From positions 1 through 38,366 of the forward strand of contig JACMPC010000145.1 in assembly GCA_014377705.1 (NCBI GenBank): a stretch of DNA of 38,366 bases, written 5' to 3'. Source of the DNA: Dermatophilaceae bacterium. GTDB lineage: Bacteria > Actinomycetota > Actinomycetes > Actinomycetales > Dermatophilaceae. The notes beneath the pieces are model-generated. The model saw nothing but the letters and a program-made list of their open reading frames with translations. It searched no databases and had not been told where the DNA came from. A program made the translations under genes and the position numbers. Shown here piece after piece: positions 16,022-24,882 of this stretch (positions are counted from its first letter, which is position 1; the number at the start of each line of letters is the position of its first letter).

Positions 16022-17470
16022 ATGAGTACTGAAGCACGGCAGGGGCCAGCGGTCGCGGAGGCGGCCGGGCGGATCCGCGGCGGCCACGGGACGAGCCCGC
16101 AGGCTGACGGCGGGCTGCGACGAGGGCTGAAGAACCGTCATATCCAGATGATCGCGCTGGGCGGCGCCATCGGGACCGGGCTCTTCTACGGCTCCGCCAC
16201 CAGCATCGGCATGGCCGGGCCATCCATCCTGCTGTCGTACCTGCTCGGTGGTGCGGTGATCTTCCTCATCATGCGGGCCCTGGGCGAGATGTCGGTGCAC
16301 ACTCCGGTGTCGGGCGCCTTCAGCCACTACGCGTTCCAGAACTGGGGACCGTTCGCCGGGTTCTTCTCGGGATGGAACTACTGGTTCAACTACATCGCGG
16401 TCAGCATGGCCGAGCTGGCAGTGGTCGGCATCTATGTGAACTACTGGCTGCCGGGCGTGCCTGCCTGGGTCTCCGCGGCGCTCTTCCTCGTGCTGATCAC
16501 TGGCGTCAACCTGATCAACGTCAAGGCGTACGGCGAGTGCGAGTTCTGGTTCGCGATCATCAAGGTCGTCGCGATCGTCGCGATGATCGGCCTGGGTGCC
16601 GCCATCATCCTCTTCGGCGTCGGCACCGGCGGCAAGGCGACAGGGATCACGAACCTCTGGGTCCACGGGGGCTTCTTCCCCAACGGCATCTGGGGCATGC
16701 TCACCGCGCTGGTGGTCGTCATGTTCTCCTTCGGCGGCGTCGAGCTGATCGGCATCACCGCCGGCGAGGCCGAGAACCCAGACCGCACCATCCCCAAGGC
16801 GATCAACCAGGTCGTCTACCGCATCCTCATCTTCTATGTCGGCGCCATCTTCGTGATGCTCTGCATCTTCCCGTGGAACCAGATCGACGCCGGGGGCAGC
16901 CCCTTCGTCATCATCTTCGACCGGATCGGCATCGCCGGCGCGGCGACGCTGCTCAACGTGGTCGTCCTCACGGCGGCCGTCTCGGCATACAACAGCGGTC
17001 TCTACAGCAACGGGCGGATGCTCTACAGCCTGTCCCGGCAGGGCGACGCGCCTCGCTACCTCAGCAAGCTCAACAGGAGCGGCTCCCCCTATGCCGGCGT
17101 GCTGACGTCGTCGGCCGTGACCGCCGTGGCCGTCGTGCTCAACTTCTTGTTCCCCGGCAAGGTCTTCCTGTATCTCATCTCCGTCGCGCTCATCGCGGGC
17201 ATCTTCAACTGGTCGATGGTCGTCATCACCCAGATGAGGTTTCGCAGGCGCATCGGCGTGGGCGAGGTCGACAAGCTCGGGTTCAAAATGCCGTTCTACC
17301 CGGTCGCGAACTACGCCGTCCTCGCCTTCCTGGCGGGGGTCGTGGTCCTGATGGCCTTCCTGCCCGACTTCAGGTACGCCCTGTACGTCGGTCCGGCCTG
17401 GGTCGCCATCCTGTACGTGGCGTACCGGATCAAGACGTCCGCCGCGCGACGTGTGACCGCACCTGCCTAA
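16022..17470 (+). CDS. Amino acid permease of the APC family (AroP/LysP-like), 482 aa
   Basis: This is a 12-helix proton-coupled amino acid importer of the cytoplasmic membrane. The first helix carries the family signature RGLKNRHIQMIALGGAIGTG (about residues 34-53). MRALGEMSVHTPVSGAF and FSFGGVELIGITAGEAENP are the other AAT-family motifs, and YNSGLYSNGRMLYSL is in helix 8. The first 30 residues are a cytoplasmic tail. The substrate is probably tryptophan or another aromatic amino acid, because the gene follows tnaA after only 15 bases in what should be one transcript. That is a context inference, since related permeases carry GABA, lysine or proline. AGGGAAAA lies upstream of the ATG. A long hairpin follows the stop. 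Confidence 0.92.
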   Translation: MSTEARQGPAVAEAAGRIRGGHGTSPQADGGLRRGLKNRHIQMIALGGAIGTGLFYGSATSIGMAGPSILLSYLLGGAVIFLIMRALGEMSVHTPVSGAFSHYAFQNWGPFAGFFSGWNYWFNYIAVSMAELAVVGIYVNYWLPGVPAWVSAALFLVLITGVNLINVKAYGECEFWFAIIKVVAIVAMIGLGAAIILFGVGTGGKATGITNLWVHGGFFPNGIWGMLTALVVVMFSFGGVELIGITAGEAENPDRTIPKAINQVVYRILIFYVGAIFVMLCIFPWNQIDAGGSPFVIIFDRIGIAGAATLLNVVVLTAAVSAYNSGLYSNGRMLYSLSRQGDAPRYLSKLNRSGSPYAGVLTSSAVTAVAVVLNFLFPGKVFLYLISVALIAGIFNWSMVVITQMRFRRRIGVGEVDKLGFKMPFYPVANYAVLAFLAGVVVLMAFLPDFRYALYVGPAWVAILYVAYRIKTSAARRVTAPA

Positions 17471-17478
17471 CCCGCCTG

Positions 17479-17520
17479 CGGCAATGGCTCCCCACCGGAT
17501 GCGGCGGGCAGCCATTGCCG
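17479..17520. terminator. Long hairpin between convergent permease and MFS genes
   Basis: CGGCAATGGCT (17479-17489) pairs perfectly with AGCCATTGCCG (17510-17520). The 20-base inner part can pair further (CCCACCG with CGGCGGG, one mismatch, GATG loop). No T-run follows on either side. It is probably a bidirectional terminator or mRNA-end stabiliser for the two converging transcripts. Confidence 0.6.
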
Positions 17521-17557
17521 TATCGCTGGCTGGCCCGGAACGCCCCTCACGCCCGGG

Positions 17558-19081
17558 TCAGGCCTGATCCGAGACCGCTGTGAGGGGCGGGCCGTCGACC
17601 GGACAGCAGGGCCGCATCGACGGTGACTCCGGAGGGGGGCCTTCGGGGACGGCGCCGGGATGAGGCTCAGGGGCACGGACAAAGACGGCAGCCAGGAGTC
17701 CGCCGGTGACCAGGAGCGCGACACAGACCCAGATCACTGTGCGGAAGGCGGGTTCGAGGACGGCCGGATCGGCGTAGCCGAGCCCGCTCAACCCGGCCAC
17801 CAGGGGCAGGACCGCCACGGCCAGCAGCCCGCCGATCCGGGCCACCGCGTTGTTGACCCCGCTGGCGAGCCCGGCCCGGCTCTCGGCGACAGCGGCGAGG
17901 GCGGTCGCCGTCAGGGGAGCCACCGTCAGCGCCAGCCCGGCGCCGAACACTGACACCGGCGGCAGCACATCCACGAGGTAGGACGCGTCCGGGCCGATGC
18001 GCGACAGCCCGGCGACGCCCGCCGCGGCCAGGATCGGCCCCGCTGTCATCGGTATCCGCGGCCCGGTCCGCGCGCTCAGCGCCCCTGCGCGCGCGGAGAA
18101 GGCCAGCATGATCAACGTCACCGGCAGCAGCGAGACCCCGGCTGCCAGCGGTGTGAAACCGGCCACGACCTGAAGGGTCAGGACCAGCCAGAAGAAGATC
18201 CCGCCCAGCGCGGCATACACCGCGAAGGTCACGGCGTTGGCGGCGCTGAACACGCGGGAGGCGAAGATGCTCAGCGGCAACATCGGCTCGCTGGTGCGCA
18301 ACTCCCAGGCGAGGAAGCCGGCAGTCCCCGCCAGGCCGGCGGCCAGCGACCCCCAGACTGCCGGTGAGCCGATCCCCCTGGTGGGCCAGGCGATCAGCCC
18401 GTAGGTCAGTGCCGCCAGTCCCACGGCCGCCAGCCCGGCCCCGGTGACGTCGATGTGGCGGGACGCGGCCGGGTCGCTGGACTCCGGGACGTACCGGCGG
18501 GCGACGACCATGACTGCAAGGGCGATGGGGACGTTGATCAGGAAGATCCAGCGCCACGAGGTGACCCCGATCAGCCACCCCCCGATGAACGGACCGGTGG
18601 CCCCGGCGATGCCGCCGAGCCCGGACCAGGCACCGATGGCGCGCCCCCGGTCAGCCGGGCGGAAGGACGCCTGCAGGATGGCGAGGCTGCCCGGGGTCAG
18701 CAGAGCTCCGCCCACCCCCTGCAGCCCGCGGGCGGCGACCAGCATCTGGATGTTCGGCGCCAGCCCGCAGAGCATCGAGGCCAGCGCGAACCACGCCACC
18801 CCGACGATGAATACCCGGCGCCTGCCGAGGCGGTCCCCCAGGGAACCACCCAGCAGGATGAGACACGCAAGCGTCAGGGTGTAGGCATTGACCGTCCAGG
18901 TCAGTGCGGAGAGCCCCGCGTCCAGGTCCTCGCCGATGACGGGCAGGGCGATGTTGACCACTGTCGCGTCGACGAACGTCAGGCTGGAGCCCAGGACTGT
19001 GGCCATGAGCACCCACCGCGCCGCCGGCTCCCCGTAGGCAAGCCCCACCTCTGGCGCAGTGCCACTCCGCCCGGTGCCCAT
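17558..19081 (-). CDS. MFS drug exporter, DHA2 (14-TM, EmrB/QacA-type), 507 aa
   Basis: This is a proton-driven exporter of the major facilitator superfamily. Motif D1 is present as FVDATVVNIALPVIGEDL in helix 1. Motif A follows helix 2 (GGSLGDRLGRRRVF). Motif C, typical of exporters, is in helix 5 (GSGLGGIAGATGPFIGGW-like). Hydrophobic segments continue to about residue 475, consistent with 14 helices. The last 35 residues are Pro-rich and cytoplasmic. Substrates are toxic organic compounds or dyes in this family; here the substrate is unknown. It might export indole or another metabolite from the convergent tryptophanase genes, but nothing in the sequence shows this. The region before the ATG at 19081 has no strong ribosome site. 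Confidence 0.92.
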   Translation of the reverse strand: MGTGRSGTAPEVGLAYGEPAARWVLMATVLGSSLTFVDATVVNIALPVIGEDLDAGLSALTWTVNAYTLTLACLILLGGSLGDRLGRRRVFIVGVAWFALASMLCGLAPNIQMLVAARGLQGVGGALLTPGSLAILQASFRPADRGRAIGAWSGLGGIAGATGPFIGGWLIGVTSWRWIFLINVPIALAVMVVARRYVPESSDPAASRHIDVTGAGLAAVGLAALTYGLIAWPTRGIGSPAVWGSLAAGLAGTAGFLAWELRTSEPMLPLSIFASRVFSAANAVTFAVYAALGGIFFWLVLTLQVVAGFTPLAAGVSLLPVTLIMLAFSARAGALSARTGPRIPMTAGPILAAAGVAGLSRIGPDASYLVDVLPPVSVFGAGLALTVAPLTATALAAVAESRAGLASGVNNAVARIGGLLAVAVLPLVAGLSGLGYADPAVLEPAFRTVIWVCVALLVTGGLLAAVFVRAPEPHPGAVPEGPPPESPSMRPCCPVDGPPLTAVSDQA

Positions 19082-19200
19082 GGCTCAGTGTCTCCCAGGT
19101 GGTTGGTCCGACGGCCGGCTCGGGACCTGTGCTCGGGAAGTCGATCGCCAGGCCCACCCGCTGTCTTCCCAGGTGGGTGCTCTCATCGAGGGCCCCGCGT

Positions 19201-19650
19201 TCACCCCCGTAAGTCGGTCCTCGGAGACAGGACGAACACCGGGATCGACCGGTCCGTCTTGGCCTGGTAGTCGGCATAGTCGGGAAAGGCAGCCACGCAT
19301 CGCTCCCACCAGATCGCCTTTTCGCCGCCGGTGACCTCACGGGCGGTCATCGCCTGGACGACCGTTTCGTCCCGCAGCTCAACTCGGGGGTCAGCGACGA
19401 GGTTGTTGTACCAGACCGGGTTCTTGGGGGCACCACCCATCGAGGCCACGGCGGCATACTCGCCGTCATGCTCGACCCGCATCAGCGGCACCTTGCGCAC
19501 CTTGCCGGACCTGGCGCCGCGGGTGGTCACGATGATCACCGGCATGTCGCGCATGGTCGTGCCCGAGGAGCCACCTGACCCCTCGTACTCCTCGACCTGG
19601 TCGCGGACCCACTGGGCAGTGCTGGGCTCATACTCACCGTTCAGGGACAT
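19201..19650 (-). CDS. Nitroreductase-family deazaflavin (F420)-dependent oxidoreductase, 149 aa
   Basis: This belongs to the DDN-like family that uses reduced coenzyme F420. The core is [21 protein letters not shown], then [20 protein letters not shown] and [17 protein letters not shown], all diagnostic of the family (Mycobacterium Ddn and relatives). Length is normal. Start ATG 19650 is preferred because family similarity begins at once ([19 protein letters not shown]). An open extension upstream is low-complexity. The natural substrate is unknown; relatives reduce quinones or other unsaturated ketones. It implies that the host makes F420, as actinobacteria do. It stands alone between the MFS gene and the ABC permease, all on the minus strand. 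Confidence 0.92.
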   Translation of the reverse strand: MSLNGEYEPSTAQWVRDQVEEYEGSGGSSGTTMRDMPVIIVTTRGARSGKVRKVPLMRVEHDGEYAAVASMGGAPKNPVWYNNLVADPRVELRDETVVQAMTAREVTGGEKAIWWERCVAAFPDYADYQAKTDRSIPVFVLSPRTDLRG

Positions 19651-19717
19651 GGGCCCACTCAACACCACATGCCCGGGTGCCGCACAGTCCTCCCAAACAT
19701 CTGATGACCTCGCCCGC

Positions 19718-20578
19718 TCAGCCGGTGACGTCTTTGTCCGAGAACCGGGCCCAGGCGGCAAGCCAGAAGACCAGCATGTATCCGGCGGCCGTCAGCAGCC
19801 CACGGGTCAGGTCGCCCCACGCAACGGGGTCCCTCAGGACGTCGCCGAAGGACATCCACCAGTGCGTGGGCAACCACTCGTGCAGCCAGGACAGCTGTGG
19901 GATCGAGTCGAGGATGAAGCTGAGGACGTTGATGATGACCACCGCGATGGTCGCACCGATCGGCTGCTCGGTAAGGGTCGAGATGAACAGCCCGATCGCC
20001 CCCAGAGAGGCGAAGCACAACCCGAGATAGAGGGTGGCCATGGCCAGGCGCAGGACCGCCGAACCCATGCCGATCTGGGTGCCGGAGAGCAGGGTCATCT
20101 CACCACCACCGAACAGTGCCACCCCGACGACCGCGCCCACCAGCGAGACCCACACCGTGGCCACCAGCGAGAAGATGGTGATGGCGGCGAGCTTCACCGC
20201 CAGCAGCCGCGTGCGATGCACCGGGACCGTCAGCAGATAGCGCAGCGTTCCTATGTTCGCCTCACCAGCCACCGAGTCTCCCGCGATGGTGCCCACCGCC
20301 AGCGGCAGGAACAGACCCAGCTCGATGCTCAGCGCAGCCAGCGCGACAAACAGCCCGTTGGACGTGATCGAGCTGAGGAAGTCAGGTCCGCGTCCCGGCC
20401 TGGGCGTCGACACCTTGACGGCGATCGCGATGATGATCGGCACCACGGCCAGGATGCCCATCCCCGCCTGGTTGCGGCGGCGTCCGAAGATCAGCCGCAG
20501 CTCGGAGCGCAGGAAGCGGGCGGAGATGTGCCGCAGCGGTCGTTCCGCCGGCGCGATGGAGACGTCAGCCGCTGACAT
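19718..20578 (-). CDS. ABC-2 type transporter permease, 286 aa
   Basis: This is the membrane half of an ABC exporter. About six hydrophobic segments lie from the N-terminal [15 protein letters not shown] to the C-terminal [13 protein letters not shown]. The segment [26 protein letters not shown] is the typical ABC-2 cytoplasmic coupling region. Its start overlaps the end of the ATPase gene by 14 bases, which fixes the partnership. The operon order is LolA-like protein, ATPase, permease. The substrate is unknown; the LolA-like partner suggests handling of lipid or a lipoprotein-linked molecule at the outer face of the membrane. Confidence 0.9.
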   Translation of the reverse strand: MSAADVSIAPAERPLRHISARFLRSELRLIFGRRRNQAGMGILAVVPIIIAIAVKVSTPRPGRGPDFLSSITSNGLFVALAALSIELGLFLPLAVGTIAGDSVAGEANIGTLRYLLTVPVHRTRLLAVKLAAITIFSLVATVWVSLVGAVVGVALFGGGEMTLLSGTQIGMGSAVLRLAMATLYLGLCFASLGAIGLFISTLTEQPIGATIAVVIINVLSFILDSIPQLSWLHEWLPTHWWMSFGDVLRDPVAWGDLTRGLLTAAGYMLVFWLAAWARFSDKDVTG

Positions 20579-21539
20579 TGAAGCCCTCCCCGGTCAGTGA
20601 GACGAACAGGTCCTCGAGGCTCGGCCGCTCGAGGGCGAACCCGGTCACCGGCACACCGTCCTGCACCAGCGCCATCACGATCTTCTCCGCAGCGACCGCG
20701 CCCACGGTGCCTACGGCCAAACCGGGTTCGGCCACCACGTCTGTCAGCCCGAGCCCCCGCAGTACGCGTGCAGCATCCTGCGGACGGTCGGTGACCACCC
20801 TGGCCTTCGGCTCGCTGACTGCCCGCACCTGGGCGATCGGCCCCTGGGTCAGCAGGCTGCCGACGTGCATCACCCCGATGTGGGTGCACACCTGCTCGAC
20901 CTCGGACAGGAGGTGGCTGGAGATCAGCACCGTGGCCCCGTCGTCGGCCAGCGAACCGATGAGGTGGCGCACCTCGCGGGTCCCCTGCGGGTCCAGGCCG
21001 TTGGTCGGCTCGTCGAGCACCAGCAGCTCCCGGGGGGCGAGCAGCGTGCCCGCGATCGCGAGCCGCTGACGCATCCCCAGGGAGTAGGCGCGGTACTTCT
21101 TGTCGGCCGCAGCGAGCAGTCCCACCCGGTCCAACGCACCATCGATCCTGACCTTGGTGGTGCGCGGATCGGCATGGCGGTCAACGGAGTCCAGTCGCAC
21201 CAGGTTGGCCCGGGCCGACAGGTACGGGTGAAACGCCGGCCCCTCGACCAGCGACCCCACCAGCGGCAGGACATTCCCCGTATGGTCGGGCATCGCCTTG
21301 CCGAGCAGACGGTGATGGCCTGCGGTGGGCCGGATCAGCCCAAGCAGCATCCGGATCGTCGTGGTCTTGCCGGAGCCGTTCGGTCCGAGGAAACCGTAGA
21401 CGGCACCGCGTGGCACCAGCAGGTCGACGGCGTTGACCGCGACCTGCTGGTGGAACCGTTTGGTCAGTCCCGAGGTGGCGACCGCCAGGTTCTCCATCGC
21501 GAGGCCCTCCATCCCAGCGTCACCTGGCGCGCCGGTCAC
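20565..21539 (-). CDS. ABC transporter ATP-binding protein (DrrA/NatA-like), 324 aa
   Basis: This is the ATPase for the adjacent ABC-2 permease. Walker A GPNGSGKTT is at residues 52-60. The signature is YSLGMRQRLAIA (near 157), Walker B is LLVLDEPTNGLD and the switch His is in ISSHLL. A C-terminal regulatory extension of about 100 residues follows, ending with the family-typical ERPSLEDLFVSLTG. The GTG start at 21539 overlaps the stop of the LolA-like gene as GTGA. An ATG 14 codons further in (before ENLAVATSG), with GGAGGG 6 bases upstream, is an equally good candidate and better fits the usual N-terminus. Confidence 0.93.
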   Translation of the reverse strand: MTGAPGDAGMEGLAMENLAVATSGLTKRFHQQVAVNAVDLLVPRGAVYGFLGPNGSGKTTTIRMLLGLIRPTAGHHRLLGKAMPDHTGNVLPLVGSLVEGPAFHPYLSARANLVRLDSVDRHADPRTTKVRIDGALDRVGLLAAADKKYRAYSLGMRQRLAIAGTLLAPRELLVLDEPTNGLDPQGTREVRHLIGSLADDGATVLISSHLLSEVEQVCTHIGVMHVGSLLTQGPIAQVRAVSEPKARVVTDRPQDAARVLRGLGLTDVVAEPGLAVGTVGAVAAEKIVMALVQDGVPVTGFALERPSLEDLFVSLTGEGFNVSG

Positions 21540-22756
21540 CTAGCTGCCAGCGCGGCGTACAGACCCTCCGGCGTCACGGCCCCGACCACCAGCCTGCCGT
21601 CATCGGTGAGCAGCGCCGAGAACGCGGTTCCGGCCATCAGGTGCCCCGAGCCCCAGCTGCCCGAGACCTTGGGCAGGAGGGCGGCGATCTTCGTCAGCTG
21701 CTCGAGGTTCTTGTCAGCCGCTCCTCCCGTGCTGCCACTGGCGCCCGTCTTGGCGTTGGCCGCGGGCATCTTGACCACCATCACGGCACCCCAGCCTTCG
21801 CCGACCACCTTGGGCATGTCAGCCGAGCTCGGTTGCGGCGCAACGGCCCTGCTCTTGCCCGTCGCGACATCCCCGGCACCGCTCACCCTGGCGTCGGTCA
21901 CCTTGGCCTCGGTCACCGTGGTGCCCGGCGGCGCCTTGAAGGCGAACTGGGCGGCGTCCGGCCGGGCGAAATCGACAGCGCTGAACCCCACCTCGAACAC
22001 CGGGTCGGAGACCTTCTTGGCGAACACCTGAACCCGCAGCGGAACGTGCTCGGCGCCGTCGATGGCCACCCTGACCTGAGCCACCAGCGAGGTCGTCTCC
22101 TTAGGGGTGAGCACGAGCTCATAGGCTGAACGCCCGGCCACCGTGGCGGTGCCGCTGGTCGTCACCACGGTGCTCGCGCTGATCGCCCCGAGCGCCTTCT
22201 CGGCGGCAGCCTGCGGCGAGGTGGGCAGGTCGGCCGCGCCCGGCATACCGGCGGCGGGCCTGGTGGCGGACTGCTTGGCGGCAGAGTGCTTGGCGGCTGC
22301 ACCGGTCAGCGTCGCGCTCGTTGGTGCCACGTAGTGTCTGGCCGTCTTGTCCTGGCTGGACCAGACCCAGACGTCCTTTCCGTTACGGATCACGTCAGAC
22401 TCGCCCAGCGTCCCGAGCAGGGCCATCCGCGCCTTGTCGGGGCCGGCGAACCAGACCCGCATGGTGTGCGTGCCTGAGATCAGGGAGGTCAGGTCCGAGC
22501 TGGCCATCCCGCCCGAGCCGCCCGAGCCGGGAAGACTCGGCAGACCGAGATCGGACTTCTGGACCACGGTCCCGGACAGTCCGTCCAGGCGTGCCTTCTG
22601 AACATCCACCAGAAGCTGGGCGGCGCTGCGTTCCGGCAACCCGGAGCCGGCGCTCGCCTGCAGCGCCCCAACTGCCGAACCTCCTCCGACAAGTGCCACC
22701 GCGGTCACCGCTGGAACCGCCCACCGCAGGGCCGGGGACTTCTCGAAGATGCTCAT
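21536..22756 (-). CDS. LolA-like secreted protein, first gene of an ABC operon, 406 aa
   Basis: An N-terminal membrane/signal segment (ALRWAVPAVTAVALVGGGSAVGAL, residues 8-31) precedes a domain of the LolA/LppX/RseB fold. Recognisable parts are the opening SAAQLLVDVQKARLDGLSGTVVQ, VWVWSSQDKTARHYV, the strand YELVLTPKETTSLVAQVRVAIDG, and VFEVGFSAVDFARPDAAQFAFKAPPG. Such domains bind lipids or lipoproteins in a hydrophobic pocket. Two inserts are Ala/Ser/Gly-rich linkers. The protein likely sits outside the membrane and works with the ATPase and permease that follow. ATG 22756 has GAGG near it, and the longer frame upstream is not protein-like. The promoter lies in the 80 bases shared with the divergent two-component system. 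Confidence 0.85.
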   Translation of the reverse strand: MSIFEKSPALRWAVPAVTAVALVGGGSAVGALQASAGSGLPERSAAQLLVDVQKARLDGLSGTVVQKSDLGLPSLPGSGGSGGMASSDLTSLISGTHTMRVWFAGPDKARMALLGTLGESDVIRNGKDVWVWSSQDKTARHYVAPTSATLTGAAAKHSAAKQSATRPAAGMPGAADLPTSPQAAAEKALGAISASTVVTTSGTATVAGRSAYELVLTPKETTSLVAQVRVAIDGAEHVPLRVQVFAKKVSDPVFEVGFSAVDFARPDAAQFAFKAPPGTTVTEAKVTDARVSGAGDVATGKSRAVAPQPSSADMPKVVGEGWGAVMVVKMPAANAKTGASGSTGGAADKNLEQLTKIAALLPKVSGSWGSGHLMAGTAFSALLTDDGRLVVGAVTPEGLYAALAAR

Positions 22757-22778
22757 GGCCTCATCTTGCACCCGCCCC

Positions 22779-22800
22779 CCTGAGAGGCACCTGAGAGTCA
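22779..22800. promoter_or_regulatory. Two 11-bp direct repeats between the LolA-ABC operon and the two-component genes
   Basis: CCTGAGAGGCA (22779-22789) is followed at once by CCTGAGAGTCA (22790-22800), one mismatch, in the 80-base divergent region. OmpR-family regulators typically bind tandem direct repeats with an 11-bp period. I infer that this is the binding site of the adjacent response regulator, controlling itself and the ABC operon. Confidence 0.5.
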
Positions 22801-22836
22801 GTGCGTGCCAGCGCAGGCCGTGACAGTCTGTATGTC

Positions 22837-23493
22837 GTGCGACTGCTGGTAGTTGAGGACGAGCCACGCCTTGGGGCTGCCCTCAAACGCGGGCTGACCG
22901 CCGAGGGGATGCTCGTCGACCTCGCCACGGACGGTCCCGAAGGGCTGGAGGCCGCCCGCCACGGTGAGTACGACGCGGTCGTCCTGGACGTGATGCTGCC
23001 GGGGATGTCGGGCTACAACGTCGTCCGCACGCTGCGCACCGAGGAGAACTGGGTCCCGGTCCTGATGCTCTCGGCGAAGGACGGCGAGTATGACCAGGCC
23101 GACGGCCTGGACTACGGCGCCGACGACTACCTGACCAAGCCCTTCTCCTTCGTGGTGCTGCTGGCCCGCCTGCGCGCTCTGGTGCGGCGCAACCTGCCGG
23201 CCCGGCCGGCCATCCTCGCCTCCGGTGGCGTCACCCTCGACCCCGCGACCCATCAGGTTGAGGTGGCCGGGACCCCGGTCGCCCTGACCCCCCGGGAGTA
23301 CGCCCTGCTCGAGTACTTCCTGCGCCATCCCGGCCGGGTTGTCAGCAAGACCGAGCTGCTCGACAACGTCTGGGACGCGACGGAGGACGCCGACCCCAAC
23401 GCCGTCGAGGTGTATGTCGGGTACCTCCGGCGCAAGGTGGGGCGCGAGGTGCTGTTGACCGTGCGCGGCGCAGGCTACCGACTACGCCCATGA
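22837..23493 (+). CDS. OmpR/PhoB-family response regulator, 218 aa
   Basis: This is a two-domain transcription factor. The receiver domain has acidic Glu7-Asp8, phospho-acceptor Asp51 (VVLDVMLPGMSG), switch Ser79 and Lys101 in LTKPF. The winged-helix domain occupies about residues 125-218 with LTPREYALLEYFLRHPGRVVSKTELL and VEVYVGYLRRKVG. The GTG at 22837 starts the protein at RLLVVEDEP, as usual in the family; an upstream GTG at 22801 would add 12 unrelated residues. Its stop overlaps the kinase start (ATGA), so the pair is coupled. The tandem repeat just upstream is its likely operator. Confidence 0.95.
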   Translation: MRLLVVEDEPRLGAALKRGLTAEGMLVDLATDGPEGLEAARHGEYDAVVLDVMLPGMSGYNVVRTLRTEENWVPVLMLSAKDGEYDQADGLDYGADDYLTKPFSFVVLLARLRALVRRNLPARPAILASGGVTLDPATHQVEVAGTPVALTPREYALLEYFLRHPGRVVSKTELLDNVWDATEDADPNAVEVYVGYLRRKVGREVLLTVRGAGYRLRP

Positions 23494-24881
23494 GCAGTCG
23501 GCTCGACACACCCGATGGCCGTCACCCGGGGGGCCGGCGTAGGCACGGGTTGAGCTTGCGCGCCCGGCTCCTTGCCCTGGGAGTCACGGGGGTGGCCATG
23601 GCGCTGGCCCTCGGCAGCCTGGTGCTGTACGCCGTGCTGACGTTCACGCTGAGCCGCAACCTGGACGACAGCGCGTTCGCCAGCGCCCAGGCTGTCGCCG
23701 CCATGGCCGGGAACGACACGGTCCCAAACCCGCTGCCGGTCTCGGGCTCCCAGGTGGTGCAGGTCGTCGACAGCTCCGGCGCCGTGGTCAGCGCGTCGAT
23801 GACCGCCGACCGGCTGACCCCACTGCTCCGGCCTCCCGAGCTGGCCAGAGCACTTGTCGGGGAGCGGATCTCGATCCCGGGAGCGCGGGCAGGGCTCTCC
23901 GGGACCCTGCGCGCCATTGCCGTCCGGTCCGGTCCGGCCTCCGCTGCTCCCAGCGTCATCGTCGCCGTCCCGGTCAGCGACATCGAGCAGAGCCAGCGCA
24001 TCCTGCGCAACACCCTGCTACTCGCCTATCCCCCCCTGGTCGCCATCATGGCCCTGATCGCCTGGCGGATGATCGGCTCGGCGCTGCGACCGGTGGAGGC
24101 GCTGCGCTCGGGCGCCGCCCGGATCAGCGGAAGCGACCAGGACGAACGCCTGACTGCCCCTGAGACCACCGACGAGATCCGCGCGCTGGCGCTCACCCTG
24201 AACGACATGCTCGACCGGCTGGCCGCCTCCAGGGGCCGCCAGCGCGCCTTCGTCGCCGACGCGGCCCATGAGCTGCGCAGCCCGCTGGCCAGCATGCGCA
24301 CCCAGCTCGAGGTTGCCCGGCACCTGGGCGAGGGCGGCGACCTTACCGAGGACCTGCTCGCCGACGTGGCCCGGCTGTCCCTGCTGGTCGAGGACCTGCT
24401 GCTGCTGGCACGGGCCGGCAGCGACACCAGAAACCCGCCGGTGCGGGAGTCCGTTGACGTCAGGGCCCTCCTGTTGGCAACGGCCGAGCGGTATTCCGGC
24501 TCGAGGGTTCCGGTGTCGGTCGCCCAGGGTCAGCCCGTGTACGCCAACGTCAACGCCGAGGAGCTGCGCAGGGCGCTGTCCAACCTGGTCGACAACGCGG
24601 TCCGCCATGCCGGCTCGAACGTCGTCCTCGAGGTGCACGCGGCAGGAGGTGGCGCGGTGCTGGCAGTGATCGATGACGGACCTGGCATCCCGGCCGAGGA
24701 ACGGGAGCGGGTGTTCGAGCGGTTCGCCCGCCTCGACGACGCCCGTGACCGCGACGCGGGGGGCACCGGCCTGGGGCTGGCCATCGTCAAAGAGCTCCTG
24801 CGACGCTCAGACAGCTCAGTCACCCTGCAGGACCCCCCCTCCGGAACCGGCCTAGCCGCAGTAGTCCGCCTCCCCACCTAA
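23490..24881 (+). CDS. Two-component sensor histidine kinase, 463 aa
   Basis: This membrane sensor phosphorylates the adjacent response regulator. Helix 1 is at about residues 28-52 and helix 2 at about 173-193, bounding a 120-residue outside sensor domain with no recognised ligand motif. HAMP follows at about 194-246. The phospho-accepting His260 is in AHELRSPLASM. The ATP-binding domain has the N-box NLVDNAVRHAG (365-375), DDGPGI (395-400), FERFARLDD and GTGLGL (425-430). All catalytic parts are intact. It overlaps the regulator gene by 4 bases. The stop TAA at 24881 is followed within two bases by the repeat array. The signal is unknown; control of the divergent LolA-ABC operon suggests cell-envelope stress or an antimicrobial compound. 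Confidence 0.95.
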   Translation: MSSRLDTPDGRHPGGRRRHGLSLRARLLALGVTGVAMALALGSLVLYAVLTFTLSRNLDDSAFASAQAVAAMAGNDTVPNPLPVSGSQVVQVVDSSGAVVSASMTADRLTPLLRPPELARALVGERISIPGARAGLSGTLRAIAVRSGPASAAPSVIVAVPVSDIEQSQRILRNTLLLAYPPLVAIMALIAWRMIGSALRPVEALRSGAARISGSDQDERLTAPETTDEIRALALTLNDMLDRLAASRGRQRAFVADAAHELRSPLASMRTQLEVARHLGEGGDLTEDLLADVARLSLLVEDLLLLARAGSDTRNPPVRESVDVRALLLATAERYSGSRVPVSVAQGQPVYANVNAEELRRALSNLVDNAVRHAGSNVVLEVHAAGGGAVLAVIDDGPGIPAEERERVFERFARLDDARDRDAGGTGLGLAIVKELLRRSDSSVTLQDPPSGTGLAAVVRLPT

Positions 24882-24882
24882 C

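Noticed and set aside
15335-17515. A 726-codon open frame on the minus strand across tnaA and the permease
   Set aside because: It is the mirror of two well-identified genes. Its product is rich in Asp, Glu, His, Arg and Gly without any domain, a known effect of GC-rich third positions.
19153-19177. CCCACC/GGTGGG as terminator of the DDN-like gene
   Set aside because: A six-base stem with a 13-base loop and no T-run is expected by chance in DNA of this composition.
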